From an uncultured Dysosmobacter sp. (GTDB taxonomy: Bacteria; Bacillota; Clostridia; Oscillospirales; Oscillospiraceae): 64,000 nt of DNA. Below, in pieces: positions 1 through 8,234 of the stretch (position 1 is its first letter; each line of letters begins with the position of its first letter). The position numbers and the translations under genes are program-made. Where the stretch lies: positions 310,001-374,000 of the forward strand of contig CAKTIO010000002.1 in the NCBI GenBank assembly GCA_934565855.1, given 5' to 3'. Under the pieces are notes generated by a model that was given only the letters and a program-made list of their open reading frames with translations, did no database searches and was not told the DNA's origin.

Positions 1-636
1 ACACTGTACCCCATATCTGGAGGAGATATCCTTACTGATAGACACTGCCCGCTCTGAATCCGGTTCATCCGAGTTTAGCAATACAATAAACGGTTTCTTT
101 AATTCCTGAAGCTCCCGGATCACACGCTCCTCCGCCTCCAGATAATCCTCTCTCGGAATCTCGGAAATCGTTCCATCTGTAGTAATCACGATGCCGATGG
201 TGGAATGCTCCGCGATCACCTTTTTTGTACCAACCTCAGCTGCCTCTGTCAAAGGGATTTCATAATCAAACCAGGGTGTGGTCACCATACGGGGCGCGTC
301 ATTTTCATACTGTCCCATTGCCCCTTTGACCATGTAACCAACACAATCAATCAGGCGGACCGAGCAGGCAGCTCCATCCGGCAGCTGGATCTGCGCGGCC
401 TCCTCCGGAACAAATTTAGGCTCTGCTGTCATGATCGTGCGTCCAGAGCCGCTTTGCGGCAGCTCATCCCGGGCACGCTCCTTCCGATAGACATTTTCAA
501 TGTTCGGGATCACCTGCGTCTCCATGAAACGCTTGATAAATGTGGACTTTCCCGTTCTTACCGGTCCAACGACCCCGATGTAGATATCTCCGGCTGTCCG
601 CGTGGCAATGTTCTGGTAAATTGAAAGATTCGTCAT
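1..636 (-). CDS. spoIVA: Stage IV sporulation protein A, N-terminal 212 residues (partial)
   Basis: ATPase that polymerises on the forespore surface to form the basement layer of the spore coat. The visible part starts MTNLSIYQNIA and carries a Walker A-like GPVRTGKSTF near residue 25, followed by the GTPase-like domain typical of SpoIVA (TDGTISEIPR, LLNSDEPDSE). The start ATG has AAAGGACGG just upstream. The C-terminal part lies outside the window, so the assembly and SipL-contacting regions cannot be inspected. In Clostridioides difficile SpoIVA is bound by SipL, and in Bacillus it is anchored by SpoVM; both partners are encoded near 26-28 kb here. Identity is secure from the N-terminus. 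Confidence 0.95.
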   Translation of the reverse strand, partial: MTNLSIYQNIATRTAGDIYIGVVGPVRTGKSTFIKRFMETQVIPNIENVYRKERARDELPQSGSGRTIMTAEPKFVPEEAAQIQLPDGAACSVRLIDCVGYMVKGAMGQYENDAPRMVTTPWFDYEIPLTEAAEVGTKKVIAEHSTIGIVITTDGTISEIPREDYLEAEERVIRELQELKKPFIVLLNSDEPDSERAVSISKDISSRYGVQC

Positions 637-789
637 ATCATCCCGTCCTTTTCGGCGTTCCATGCGTTATGGTAAAACTGTATGTCATCCGGGTCTAAAA
701 TATGACAGGCTATCTATACACCCTGCAGGATTGTGTGATTTGTTGAAAACCGTTGAATATTCTTCTTTGTTCTTGCGTAAAATGCCATA

Positions 790-818
790 TTTACAACAGT
801 GTTTTAGTATGGTAAACT
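790..818 (+). promoter_or_regulatory. Putative SigA-type promoter of the amino acid transporter operon
   Basis: TTTACA (790-795) and TAAACT (813-818) are separated by 17 bases and precede the binding-protein gene by about 50 bases; TATGG just before the -10 adds an extended -10 feel. The rest of the interval from spoIVA to this operon shows no gene. Matches to consensus are partial (-10 only 4 of 6), so this is a candidate. Confidence 0.4.
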
Positions 819-868
819 GCTAATGAACTAAACGAGTAGAACATCTGCTCAAACGGGAGGATTGCAAT

Positions 869-1792
869 ATGAAAAAGAAATGGTTGGCATTGACCTGTGC
901 CGTTGTTATGGTCGCTTCTCTGGCAGCATGCGGAAACAGCTCCAGCGGTTCCAGTGCCGCATCCGGCAACGCCGCTTCTTCGTCTGCTGCGGCATCCGGC
1001 AGCGAATTTGAAAGTGCCAAGTTCGTCATGCTGGACGATCCGATTTCCACAGAACAGTACGGTATTGCTTTCAAGAAGGGCAACACGGCTCTGGCAAACA
1101 CGGTAAAGGGCGTTCTGGACGAAATGCTGGAGGACGGTACCTTTGCAGAGATCACGGAAAAGTGGGAGCTTTCCGACATGAGCTGCTATGAGGAAGCTAC
1201 GGTAAAGACACCCGATGGTGCTGAAGAGGTTCCCGAGGATACGTCCCGCACTTCCCTGACCGTCGGCTTTGACGCAGAGTATCCCCCTTATGGCTACAAG
1301 GATGACAGCGGAAACTATGTAGGCTACGATCTGGACCTGGCTCAGGAGGTCTGTGACCGTCTGGGCTGGACCCTGAATCTTCAGCCTATTGATTGGGATT
1401 CCAAGGATCTGGAACTGGACTCCGGCAACATTGACGTCATCTGGAACGGCATGACCATGACTGGTCGTGAGTCTGAATACACCTGGATTGGGCCGTACGT
1501 TGATAACTCTATTGTCATCGTAGTGACCGGAGATTCCGGTATCACCTCTCTGGCAGACCTTGCCGGAAAGAATGTCATTACCCAGTCCGGTTCCTCCGCA
1601 TTGACTGCACTGACCGATGATCCCGGTGATGGCAGCAACGACGCAAACCTGGAGCTTGCCGCTTCCTTCGCTGTGCTGGATCAGACGCCTGACTACAACA
1701 CCGCCTTCATGAATCTGGAATCCGGCGTGGATGACGCCATTGCTGTGGATATCGGCGTTGCCAACTACCAGCTGGCAGCCCGTAATGGATAA
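869..1792 (+). CDS. Amino acid ABC transporter substrate-binding lipoprotein with circularly permuted domain order
   Basis: Extracellular lipid-anchored binding protein for a polar amino acid uptake system. A signal peptide ends in a lipobox (LAAC, Cys21), followed by a Ser/Ala linker. Residues 128-307 are the usual family-3 binding domain from its first strand (LTVGFDAEYPPYGY) through the substrate Arg (MTMTGRES) to the lobe II end (VDIGVANYQ), where the protein stops. The segment that normally follows, the second hinge strand and last helices of lobe I (FVMLDDPISTEQYGIAFKKG, then DGTFAEITEKW), instead lies at residues 51-100, ahead of the domain. No copy of it follows the stop codon. All elements of one domain are therefore present once, in permuted order. 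Permease and ATPase genes follow. Function as an amino acid binder is likely; the specific ligand is unknown. Confidence 0.85.
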   Translation: MKKKWLALTCAVVMVASLAACGNSSSGSSAASGNAASSSAAASGSEFESAKFVMLDDPISTEQYGIAFKKGNTALANTVKGVLDEMLEDGTFAEITEKWELSDMSCYEEATVKTPDGAEEVPEDTSRTSLTVGFDAEYPPYGYKDDSGNYVGYDLDLAQEVCDRLGWTLNLQPIDWDSKDLELDSGNIDVIWNGMTMTGRESEYTWIGPYVDNSIVIVVTGDSGITSLADLAGKNVITQSGSSALTALTDDPGDGSNDANLELAASFAVLDQTPDYNTAFMNLESGVDDAIAVDIGVANYQLAARNG

Positions 1793-1814
1793 GACCAAAC
1801 AGCACTAAAAAACC

Positions 1815-1849
1815 GGAAGGGACGCAGGGTTTTCCCCTGCGCTCCTTTT
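1815..1849 (+). terminator. Stem-loop between binding protein and permease genes
   Basis: AAGGGACGCAGGG (1817-1829) pairs, with two mismatches, with CCCTGCGCTCCTT (1835-1847), followed by a short T run. It lies inside the operon, so it may be a partial terminator or an mRNA-processing hairpin that leaves the binding-protein message more abundant than the permease and ATPase part, as is common in ABC importer operons. Confidence 0.6.
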
Positions 1850-1875
1850 CGGCGTTTTAAGGAGTTTACAAACTT

Positions 1876-2595
1876 ATGAATTTATCAAGCCTGATCCTCC
1901 AGCTTTTGTCCGGTCTGGGCAATACGCTGCTCCTCTTCGTGATGACACTGGTACTTTCTCTGCCGCTGGGCTTGCTGGTCACCTTTGGGCGAATGTCCAA
2001 ATGGAGTCCCCTCCGCTTCCTGCGGCACCCGGAAAAGCAGCAGGGTCGCTTTCTCATCTGGCTTTCCAACCTAAAGCCCATTCAGCTGATCTTTAAGTTT
2101 CTGATTTCCATTCTGCGCGGAACCCCGCTGATGCTTCAGATCATCGTTGTCTTTTTTGGTCCTTTTTACGTTTTCCGGATCAAGCTGTCCGCTTCTTACC
2201 GGATCATTGCTGTGATTCTCGCATTCTCCATCAACTACGCCGCTTATTTTGCCGAGATTTTCCGCTCCGGCATTGAATCCATTCCCGTTGGACAATACGA
2301 AGCCGCGCAGGTTTTGGGCTATAACAAGTATCAGACCTTTTTCAAGATCATTCTTCCTCAAATGATCAAGCGGGTCCTCCCTCCCGTTACCAATGAGGTC
2401 ATCACACTGGTCAAGGACACCTCGCTGGCATTCGTCATTACCTATACGGAAATGTTTACCATTGCAAAGCAGATCGCAGCAGCACAGACAACGATCCTTC
2501 CCCTCTTTGTAGCAGGTGTTTTCTATTTTGTCTTTAATGCTGTGGTCGCCTGGGGAATGGAGCGCATCGAGCGCAGCCTATCCTACTATCAATAA
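1876..2595 (+). CDS. Amino acid ABC transporter permease (HisM/GlnP family)
   Basis: Integral membrane subunit of the polar amino acid importer, 239 residues. It has a first hydrophobic helix near residues 5-30, a charged loop, further helices, and the EAA-type loop that docks the ATPase (EAAQVLGYNKYQTFFKIILP, about residues 137-156). Conserved RGTPLMLQI and FSINYAAYFAEIFRSGIESI match the HisM/GlnP family. AAGGAG lies 12 bases before the start. It sits between the binding protein and ATPase genes, all on the same strand. Only one permease gene is present, so a homodimer is likely. Confidence 0.95.
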   Translation: MNLSSLILQLLSGLGNTLLLFVMTLVLSLPLGLLVTFGRMSKWSPLRFLRHPEKQQGRFLIWLSNLKPIQLIFKFLISILRGTPLMLQIIVVFFGPFYVFRIKLSASYRIIAVILAFSINYAAYFAEIFRSGIESIPVGQYEAAQVLGYNKYQTFFKIILPQMIKRVLPPVTNEVITLVKDTSLAFVITYTEMFTIAKQIAAAQTTILPLFVAGVFYFVFNAVVAWGMERIERSLSYYQ

Positions 2596-2610
2596 GGAGG
2601 TGTGGATATT

Positions 2611-3372
2611 ATGAAGGTCATGGAGCTAAACCACGTCAAAAAAACGTTTAACGGAAGTCTCAATGTTTTAAAGGACATCAGCCTGTCTGTGGAGAAGGGC
2701 GAGGTCGTTGCCATCATCGGTCCATCCGGTTCCGGAAAATCCACCCTGTTGCGCTGTGCCACCCTGCTGACGCCTATGGACAGTGGAGAGTTGACCTACC
2801 TGGATCAAAAAGCCGCATGGAATGATGAAAACGGCAATGCGGTATACGCACAGGATCTGAAAAAGATCCGTAGCACATTTGGTCTTGTTTTTCAGAACTT
2901 CAACCTGTTTCCCCACTACTCCGTTTTGAAGAATCTGACGGACGCTCCTGTTTCCGTCATGAAGCGAAACCCGGAAGAGGTCCGCAGCGAGGCAATGGAG
3001 CTGCTGAAAAAAATGGGACTTGCCAATAAAGCGGACGCCTATCCGTGCCAGCTGTCCGGTGGACAGCAGCAGCGTGTAGCAATCGCCCGGGCTTTGGCAA
3101 TGAACCCTGAAATTCTGTTTTTCGATGAACCCACCTCTGCTTTGGACCCAGAGCTGACCGGAGAAATTCTGAAGGTCATCCGCCAACTGGCGCAGGAAAA
3201 AATGACGATGGTCATCGTCACTCACGAGATGGCATTTGCCCGGGATGTAGCAGACCGTGTGATTTTCATGGACGACGGCGTGATTGTTGAGCAGGGAGAC
3301 CCGAAGGAAGTCATCAATCACCCCAAGGAAGAGCGCACGAAGCAGTTCCTTTCCAGATTCTCCAACCGGTAA
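2611..3372 (+). CDS. Amino acid ABC transporter ATP-binding protein (GlnQ/HisP family)
   Basis: Cytoplasmic ATPase that drives the importer. It shows Walker [10 protein letters not shown] (about residues 34-42), Q-loop [12 protein letters not shown], signature [16 protein letters not shown], Walker [14 protein letters not shown] and H-loop VTHEM, all in normal order; about 253 residues, typical for the family. I chose ATG 2611 because AAGGAGG at 2594-2600 lies at a normal distance; the in-frame GTG at 2602 sits almost on top of it. It is the last gene of the three-gene transporter operon. Confidence 0.96.
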   Translation: MKVMELNHVKKTFNGSLNVLKDISLSVEKGEVVAIIGPSGSGKSTLLRCATLLTPMDSGELTYLDQKAAWNDENGNAVYAQDLKKIRSTFGLVFQNFNLFPHYSVLKNLTDAPVSVMKRNPEEVRSEAMELLKKMGLANKADAYPCQLSGGQQQRVAIARALAMNPEILFFDEPTSALDPELTGEILKVIRQLAQEKMTMVIVTHEMAFARDVADRVIFMDDGVIVEQGDPKEVINHPKEERTKQFLSRFSNR

Positions 3373-3471
3373 AATGATTCCCTGTCCACTGACCCGGTTG
3401 CCCGCATTTCCCGTTGTCCTTCCGCAGAAACTATGCTATACTGAAGTCAATAACGAAAAGGAGAATCTGTC

Positions 3472-3696
3472 ATGGACCCCATTTATGAAATTGATTTGGA
3501 AGACTGCCCTGTCTGCCGTGGAATCGGCGCAATGGAAGACGAACAGGGCTGGTGCGTATATGTCGCCTGTCTGGATTGCGGCTCGCAGACCGCACACGTC
3601 AGCTATGATACACCGGAGGAGCGTCTGGTCGCGGCACAGAAAGCCGCTCACCTTTGGAACATCGGAAAGGTCATCCATACCGGCGTTGGCGATTGA
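3472..3696 (+). CDS. Small zinc-ribbon protein, Lar family restriction-alleviation-like
   Basis: A 74-residue protein with two cysteine pairs (CPVCRGIG near residue 12 and CLDCGSQ near 33) and a late EERLVAAQKAAHLWN segment. This is the layout of Lar-like zinc-ribbon proteins, first known from Rac prophage as modulators of type I restriction, but members in Firmicutes are widespread and mostly untested. AAAGGAG precedes the ATG. It may be a separate unit behind the transporter operon and is followed by a strong terminator. Function in this organism is not established. Confidence 0.65.
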   Translation: MDPIYEIDLEDCPVCRGIGAMEDEQGWCVYVACLDCGSQTAHVSYDTPEERLVAAQKAAHLWNIGKVIHTGVGD

Positions 3697-3713
3697 TCTC
3701 ATATCCATATCAT

Positions 3714-3752
3714 AAAAAGACCTGGATGCATTCAAAGCATCCAGGTCTTTTT
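3714..3752. terminator. Bidirectional terminator between converging genes
   Basis: A perfect 16-bp stem, AAAAAGACCTGGATGC (3714-3729) with GCATCCAGGTCTTTTT (3737-3752), and a 7-base loop. It has T runs on both strands and lies between the plus-strand zinc-ribbon gene and the minus-strand ispA, so it can serve both. Confidence 0.92.
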
Positions 3753-3761
3753 GCAATGTTC

Positions 3762-4652
3762 TCACTTTTTACGCGTTTCCAGCTGCTCTGCCAGACAGAA
3801 CAAAAACGCTGTATCCGTATGCGCCCTTGCCAGCGCAGCCTTTGCCTTTTCCGTACACTCCCGCACTGCCTGATCGCAGCCATCCAGTCCCAGCACATCG
3901 ACAAAAGTGATCTTACCCTCCTCCTGATCAGAGCCAATGGGCTTTCCGAAGGTGGACTCGTCACCGATCACATCCAGCATATCATCCCGGATCTGGAACG
4001 CCATTCCCAGCTGAGCAGCGTAATCCACTGCCGCCTGCCGCAGTTCCGCACTGCTACCGCCTGCCGCACAGCCCAATTCTGCAGCAGCGCAAATCATTGC
4101 TCCCGTTTTCAACTGGTGTACCTCGGTCAATTCTGCAACCGTTTTCGGTTCATGTAGCGTATCCAGCACCTGTCCTGCCACCATCCCATCTGCTCCGGCA
4201 GCCCTTGCCAAGATCAGTGCACAGTCTGCGCGGCGGTCTGCAGAAAGCTGCGGTGCTTCTAAGATCAGACGGAATGCTTCCGGCTGCAGGGCATCACCTG
4301 CCAGAACTGCCAGCGTTTCCCCATAGACCTTATGGTTGGTGGGCTTTCCCCGCCGGAGGTCATCATCATCCATGCAGGGCAGGTCATCATGGATCAGGGA
4401 ATAGGTATGTACCAGCTCCAAGCCGCAGGCAACCGGAAGTGCTGTATGCCAATCCGCGCCGCTGAGACGCGCAAATTCCAGCGTCATCACCGGACGGATC
4501 CGCTTTCCCCCTGCCAGTAGGCTGTACCGCATGGCTTCATAAAGATCCGCATAAGAGGGATTTCCAGTAAAGCGCTCCTGCAAAAAGGACTCCACCGCCT
4601 GCTGATACTCCTGATAGCGCTCCTGATATTGCTTCCACACACTCTGTTCCAT
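3762..4652 (-). CDS. ispA: Polyprenyl (farnesyl) diphosphate synthase
   Basis: Condenses isopentenyl diphosphate with allylic diphosphates to make farnesyl or geranylgeranyl diphosphate. Both aspartate-rich motifs are visible: DDLPCMDDDDLRRG after LIHD (first, DDxxxxD type) and the second at FQIRDDMLD; the GKR motif is at LLAGGKRIRPVM. About 296 residues, normal for IspA. The start MEQSVWKQ was chosen because GAGAGGAGAG precedes it and a longer start would run into xseB. It is downstream of xseA-xseB, the usual Firmicutes order. Chain length cannot be read with confidence from sequence alone. Confidence 0.93.
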   Translation of the reverse strand: MEQSVWKQYQERYQEYQQAVESFLQERFTGNPSYADLYEAMRYSLLAGGKRIRPVMTLEFARLSGADWHTALPVACGLELVHTYSLIHDDLPCMDDDDLRRGKPTNHKVYGETLAVLAGDALQPEAFRLILEAPQLSADRRADCALILARAAGADGMVAGQVLDTLHEPKTVAELTEVHQLKTGAMICAAAELGCAAGGSSAELRQAAVDYAAQLGMAFQIRDDMLDVIGDESTFGKPIGSDQEEGKITFVDVLGLDGCDQAVRECTEKAKAALARAHTDTAFLFCLAEQLETRKK

Positions 4653-4668
4653 GAATTTTTCTCTCCTC

Positions 4669-4917
4669 TCAGGTGTTTTCGCCTTCATCTGTTGTTGTAA
4701 ACGGAAGCTCTACCGGAGAGCCATCCTCGCTTTTCATCAGCTTAACGACCTTCTGTTCAGCCTGCTCCAGTTCTTTGGAACAGCTGGAAACCAGCTTTGT
4801 TCCCTCTTCAAACAGTGCCAGAGAATCCGCCAGCTGTGCATCTCCCTGCTCCAACTGGGAAACGATCTCCTCCAGCCGTGCGATTTGCTGTTCAAAGGTC
4901 TTCTTTCGTGCGCTCAT
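4669..4917 (-). CDS. xseB: Exodeoxyribonuclease VII small subunit
   Basis: Small subunit of exonuclease VII, which degrades single-stranded DNA to oligonucleotides. The 82 residues show the family signature FEQQIARLEEIVSQLEQGD and a following helical stretch SLALFEEGTKLVSSC. Its start ATG shares one base with the stop of xseA (TAATG), so the two subunits are translationally coupled. ispA follows closely. Confidence 0.94.
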   Translation of the reverse strand: MSARKKTFEQQIARLEEIVSQLEQGDAQLADSLALFEEGTKLVSSCSKELEQAEQKVVKLMKSEDGSPVELPFTTTDEGENT

Positions 4918-6134
4918 TACTTTTTCTCCTTTTCCCAAGCCTGCTGCACCGTGCAGGTCAATCCGCCCTGCCCCAGCAGCACGGTTACACGGCTACCAGC
5001 CGGGGCATCGCTCCATTTTTTTACGATTTCCCTCTGTTCATTCTGCACCATCGCGTATCCGCGTCCCAGCACCTTTAATGGACTCATGGCATCCAGCGCT
5101 GCGGCAAGCGCGGAGAACTGTCCCTTTTTCTGTGTAATCCGCTGTCCCTGCAAATCACACAGGCGCTGCTGCAAATGCAGCAACAGCATCCGCTTATCCT
5201 GCACATAAGCCATATGGTCCCGCAGGACCCGCTTTCCAGCCAATTCCTCAAGATGCTCCCTGCGGTTTCTCAAATAGCCCTCTACCGCATTTTCCAAACG
5301 GAGCTGGTCCTTCTGTAAAATTCTCCGCAGCTCCAACTGGTCCGGAACGGCAATCTCTGCCGCATTTGACGGGGTAGACGCCCGGGCATCTGCCACAAAG
5401 TCAGAAATTGTCACGTCCGGTTCATGCCCTACCGCGGAGATCACTGGAATTTCCGACGCATAAATGGCTCTGGCGACCCGTTCATCGTTAAACGCCCATA
5501 AATCCTCAATGGAGCCACCGCCGCGCCCTGTAATCAGTAGGTCTGCTACCTTCCACCGGTTCGCATAGCGGATGGCTCCCGCAATCTCCGCAGGCGCCTC
5601 TGTCCCCTGCACACGCACAGGCAGCAGCAGTACCTTTGCCGCAGGATACCTTCTGCGCAGAATCCGGAGCATGTCATGTACTGCGGCTCCCGCGGAGGAG
5701 GTCACAATCGCAATTCTCTCCGGATAGCGCGGCAGCGGCTTCTTATGCTCCTGAGCAAACAGCCCCTCCTCCTGCAGGCGTTCTTTCAACTGTTCATACG
5801 CCACATACAGGTCCCCCGTCCCCAGCGGGGTCAGTGCGCTGCAATACAGCTGATATGCACCGTCCCTAGGAAATACTGTGATTCTGCCGCTGGCAACGAC
5901 CTGCATTCCATTTTCCGGGCGGAACCGAAGGCGTACTGCGGAGCTTTTAAACATCACGCAACGCAGCGCCCCTGTTGCATCCTTGAGGGTAAAGTAGTGG
6001 TGTCCTGACGGATACATTTTATAATTGGACAATTCCCCGGTAACAGCAATGCTTTGCAGCATGGGTTCTCCATCCAGCAAAAGCTTGACCAATTCATTGA
6101 CTTCTGTTACCCGAAATACATGTTCCTGTTTCAA
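4917..6134 (-). CDS. xseA: Exodeoxyribonuclease VII large subunit
   Basis: Catalytic subunit of exonuclease VII. An N-terminal OB fold (VNELVKLLLDGEPMLQSIAV to about residue 100) is followed by the Exonuc_VII_L domain (RIAIVTSSAGAAVHDM, GRGGGSIEDLWAFNDE, SAVGHEPDVTISDFVADARA) and a helical C-terminal part. I place the start at TTG 6134 because GGAGG lies seven bases upstream, giving 405 residues; the frame stays open further up without a better site. It is coupled to xseB. Confidence 0.95.
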   Translation of the reverse strand: MKQEHVFRVTEVNELVKLLLDGEPMLQSIAVTGELSNYKMYPSGHHYFTLKDATGALRCVMFKSSAVRLRFRPENGMQVVASGRITVFPRDGAYQLYCSALTPLGTGDLYVAYEQLKERLQEEGLFAQEHKKPLPRYPERIAIVTSSAGAAVHDMLRILRRRYPAAKVLLLPVRVQGTEAPAEIAGAIRYANRWKVADLLITGRGGGSIEDLWAFNDERVARAIYASEIPVISAVGHEPDVTISDFVADARASTPSNAAEIAVPDQLELRRILQKDQLRLENAVEGYLRNRREHLEELAGKRVLRDHMAYVQDKRMLLLHLQQRLCDLQGQRITQKKGQFSALAAALDAMSPLKVLGRGYAMVQNEQREIVKKWSDAPAGSRVTVLLGQGGLTCTVQQAWEKEKK

Positions 6135-6217
6135 AGAAATTCCTCCATGCAATAGAAAAAAGCAGAGCCAGACGCAGTGACAGCTTCGCCACTCCGTCCC
6201 GCTCTGCGACAGGTAAA

Positions 6218-6682
6218 TCATCCGTTGCTCTGCACGGAGGGGATCTCCTCTCTGACAAAGCTGCCCAAAATGCCATTGATAAACTTCACCGTCTCCGGCG
6301 TCTCATACTTCTTTGCAATCTCCACCGCCTCATTGATGGAAGCACCGTTGGGAATATCCGGCATGTAAAGAATTTCAAACATGGCTACCCGCATAATAGC
6401 GGACGCCACCAGAGGGATTCTTGCAAAATTCCAGCCCTTTGCATACTTTGCAATATAGGCATCCAGCTCCGCTGCATGCTCGCTGACACCGGACACGATC
6501 CGTCGGATATACGCCGCCTGCTTGGCATTGGGAGCCTCGCTATACAGCGCGTCTTCCTCTGCCAGCGCAGAGAAGGTTTCCTGCGACAGGCGCTCATCCA
6601 AAAGCTGCTCGATGGGATGGTTTGTAAAATTCATCTCGTAGGAGAGATGCACTGCAATCTCCCGTGCTGTATTTCTTGTCAT
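6218..6682 (-). CDS. nusB: Transcription antitermination factor NusB
   Basis: RNA-binding factor that joins NusE on boxA of rRNA leaders to form antitermination complexes. The 154-residue all-helical protein starts TRNTAREIAVHLSYEM and ends with the conserved GASINEAVEIAKKYE and FINGILGSFVREE, the NusB hallmark. GGGACGGGAG is just upstream of the ATG. It is placed between the asp23-like gene and xseA, the normal Firmicutes order. Confidence 0.95.
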   Translation of the reverse strand: MTRNTAREIAVHLSYEMNFTNHPIEQLLDERLSQETFSALAEEDALYSEAPNAKQAAYIRRIVSGVSEHAAELDAYIAKYAKGWNFARIPLVASAIMRVAMFEILYMPDIPNGASINEAVEIAKKYETPETVKFINGILGSFVREEIPSVQSNG

Positions 6683-6702
6683 TTTCTCCCGTCCCTCTGC
6701 CT

Positions 6703-7077
6703 TCAGGCGATCGTCACGCCGCCGACATGAATATTCACGGACCCTACCGGGCAGCCCGCCATTGCCTCTACCGCGCTGGCAACTGCCTTCTGCGCGTTTT
6801 CCGCCACCTCAGGAATGGCAAAGCCATACTTGACAGACAGATAGAGGTCCAGCTGCAGCTTCGGACCGGTCATGTCGATCCGAACACCCTTTGCCCCCTT
6901 CTGAGCATTTTTCTTATTGGCAAGATCGGTCACACTACCGCCCATGTTGGTCATCATACCGGAAACGCCCTCCACCTCGCGGACAGCTCCAACGGCAATC
7001 GCCGCAATGACTTCTTCCGATATATTGATACTGCCGTTTTCTTCTGGCATTGTCATATAATCCTTGCTCTCAGCCAT
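6703..7077 (-). CDS. Asp23/Gls24 family envelope stress response protein
   Basis: A 124-residue Asp23-family protein related to Bacillus YqhY. It has the typical start GSINISEEVIAAIAVGAVRE, a variable middle (TDLANKKNAQKGAKGVRID) and the C-terminal NIHVGGVTI. YqhY sits beside nusB and accBC in many Firmicutes and affects fatty acid metabolism there; only the nusB link is seen here. The biochemical role is not settled. It has its own short upstream gap of about 95 bases after the spoIIIA operon. Confidence 0.88.
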   Translation of the reverse strand: MAESKDYMTMPEENGSINISEEVIAAIAVGAVREVEGVSGMMTNMGGSVTDLANKKNAQKGAKGVRIDMTGPKLQLDLYLSVKYGFAIPEVAENAQKAVASAVEAMAGCPVGSVNIHVGGVTIA

Positions 7078-7173
7078 AACGCAATACGCTCCTTATCCGC
7101 TGTATCCTTCGTACAAGCGTCTCGTAATTTTCTATTTTGTTATTTTACCATGAACCTTCGTAAAATACAACTG

Positions 7174-7755
7174 CTATTTTGCCGCCATGATTTTTATACT
7201 GTCAGCAGGATATCCCGTTTCTGTTTTTGCAATATCCGTGATCTTTGCCACATCGGCGCTGGTCAGTTCTCCACTGTCTGTTCCCACTACAACGCTAATG
7301 CTGTCCTCGTTCATGAATGCAACGCAGTCTGTATAGCCCTTTGCCGTCACCAGATTTTCGATTTGAGATTCCGTTAATGTATATGACGCCAGCACCTGAA
7401 TGCTTTCCGATGCCTGATTGGCAACACTGGTATCCGCGTCTTCCTCCGCCGCTGCGTCCTGAAGCAGATGAATGGCGTTGTCCCTTGCCTGCTGCCGCGT
7501 CAGCCGCGCCGATGCGAAATAATCAGAACCGGTATAAACAGCGTCCTCCTCCGATGTTGCGGCAGTCTCCTCTGAAGACCCCGCCGCCTCATTAGACACC
7601 AGCGTGGATTCTCCCAGAATCTTTGTTCCTGTTTCCTGCGCTTCTTCAGAAGCCCCCTCTGCACCCTTTGTGTACTTCCAATTCAGAAATACCGCCGTTC
7701 CCACCAGCATCATGACCACTGCAGCCACAGCGCTTTGTTTCCAATTCCGTCTCAC
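7174..7755 (-). CDS. spoIIIAH: Stage III sporulation protein AH
   Basis: Mother-cell component of the SpoIIIAH-SpoIIQ channel linking mother cell and forespore. About 193 residues: short cytoplasmic N-terminus, one membrane segment near residues 8-24 (SAVAAVVMMLVGTAVFL), a Ser/Glu-rich linker, and the C-terminal EscJ-like ring-building domain (YFASARLTRQQARDNA ... YTDCVAFMNEDSISVVV). I chose GTG 7755 because GGAGGAGG lies nine bases upstream, inside the end of spoIIIAG; an ATG further up (7788) has no comparable site. Last gene of the operon. Stops with TAG. Confidence 0.93.
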   Translation of the reverse strand: MRRNWKQSAVAAVVMMLVGTAVFLNWKYTKGAEGASEEAQETGTKILGESTLVSNEAAGSSEETAATSEEDAVYTGSDYFASARLTRQQARDNAIHLLQDAAAEEDADTSVANQASESIQVLASYTLTESQIENLVTAKGYTDCVAFMNEDSISVVVGTDSGELTSADVAKITDIAKTETGYPADSIKIMAAK

Positions 7756-7775
7756 AGCCTGTTTCCTCCTCCAAA

Positions 7776-8234
7776 TTATGATTGACATTCTACCACCACG
7801 ATCCGTTCTGAACTTAAACCCGTCAGGGCGGCAATCGCCTGCGTCACCGCAAGCTTCACCTCCGCGCTGCCTGCCCCCTCGCATACGGCAAAAGCTCCCC
7901 GGTACACCGGATTGGTCTTCTGCACAGTAAGGGGAGCATCCGCGTTTCCATTGTCCGCAATTACTACATCTGACCGCCGCGTGTAATTTTCAGGGGCTGT
8001 CACCTCGCCGCTGTAGGACACCTCCGTGTCCAATGCAAATTCCCTCTTTTCTCCGCTTTCCACCGTCAGCATCAGCTGAACATTTCCCGCTCCCTTAATG
8101 CAGGACAACAGTTCCTGCATCCGTGTCTCCACTGCATCCAGATCCTCCATCGTCTCCTCCGCTGCTGCCTGATCTGTCCGCTTCGTTTTCTGCTGATCCG
8201 GCAGAAGCAGCAGAAGAATCCCCGCTGCCAGCAC
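7776..8234 (-). CDS. spoIIIAG: Stage III sporulation protein AG (start uncertain)
   Basis: Forms a large ring in the SpoIIIA-SpoIIQ complex. The C-terminal ring-building domain is clear (GAGNVQLMLTVES, VVIADNGNADAPLTVQK, VKLAVTQAIAALTGLSSERI). The only usual start codon, GTG 8234, falls inside the membrane helix (VLAAGILLLLL). The frame stays open upstream and encodes a plausible N-terminus (NTQRFKQEQWKRLW, then TNGKWVLLVLAAG), but with no ATG, GTG or TTG there; GGAGGAAAGG (8311-8320) sits just ahead of an ATC codon at 8303. The true start may therefore be near 8303, or translation may pass in from spoIIIAF by frameshift. Confidence 0.85.
   Translation of the reverse strand: MLAAGILLLLLPDQQKTKRTDQAAAEETMEDLDAVETRMQELLSCIKGAGNVQLMLTVESGEKREFALDTEVSYSGEVTAPENYTRRSDVVIADNGNADAPLTVQKTNPVYRGAFAVCEGAGSAEVKLAVTQAIAALTGLSSERIVVVECQS

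Noticed and set aside
2602..2610. GTG start for the ABC ATPase three codons upstream
   Set aside because: It follows AAGGAGG (2594-2600) by only one base; ATG 2611 has proper spacing.
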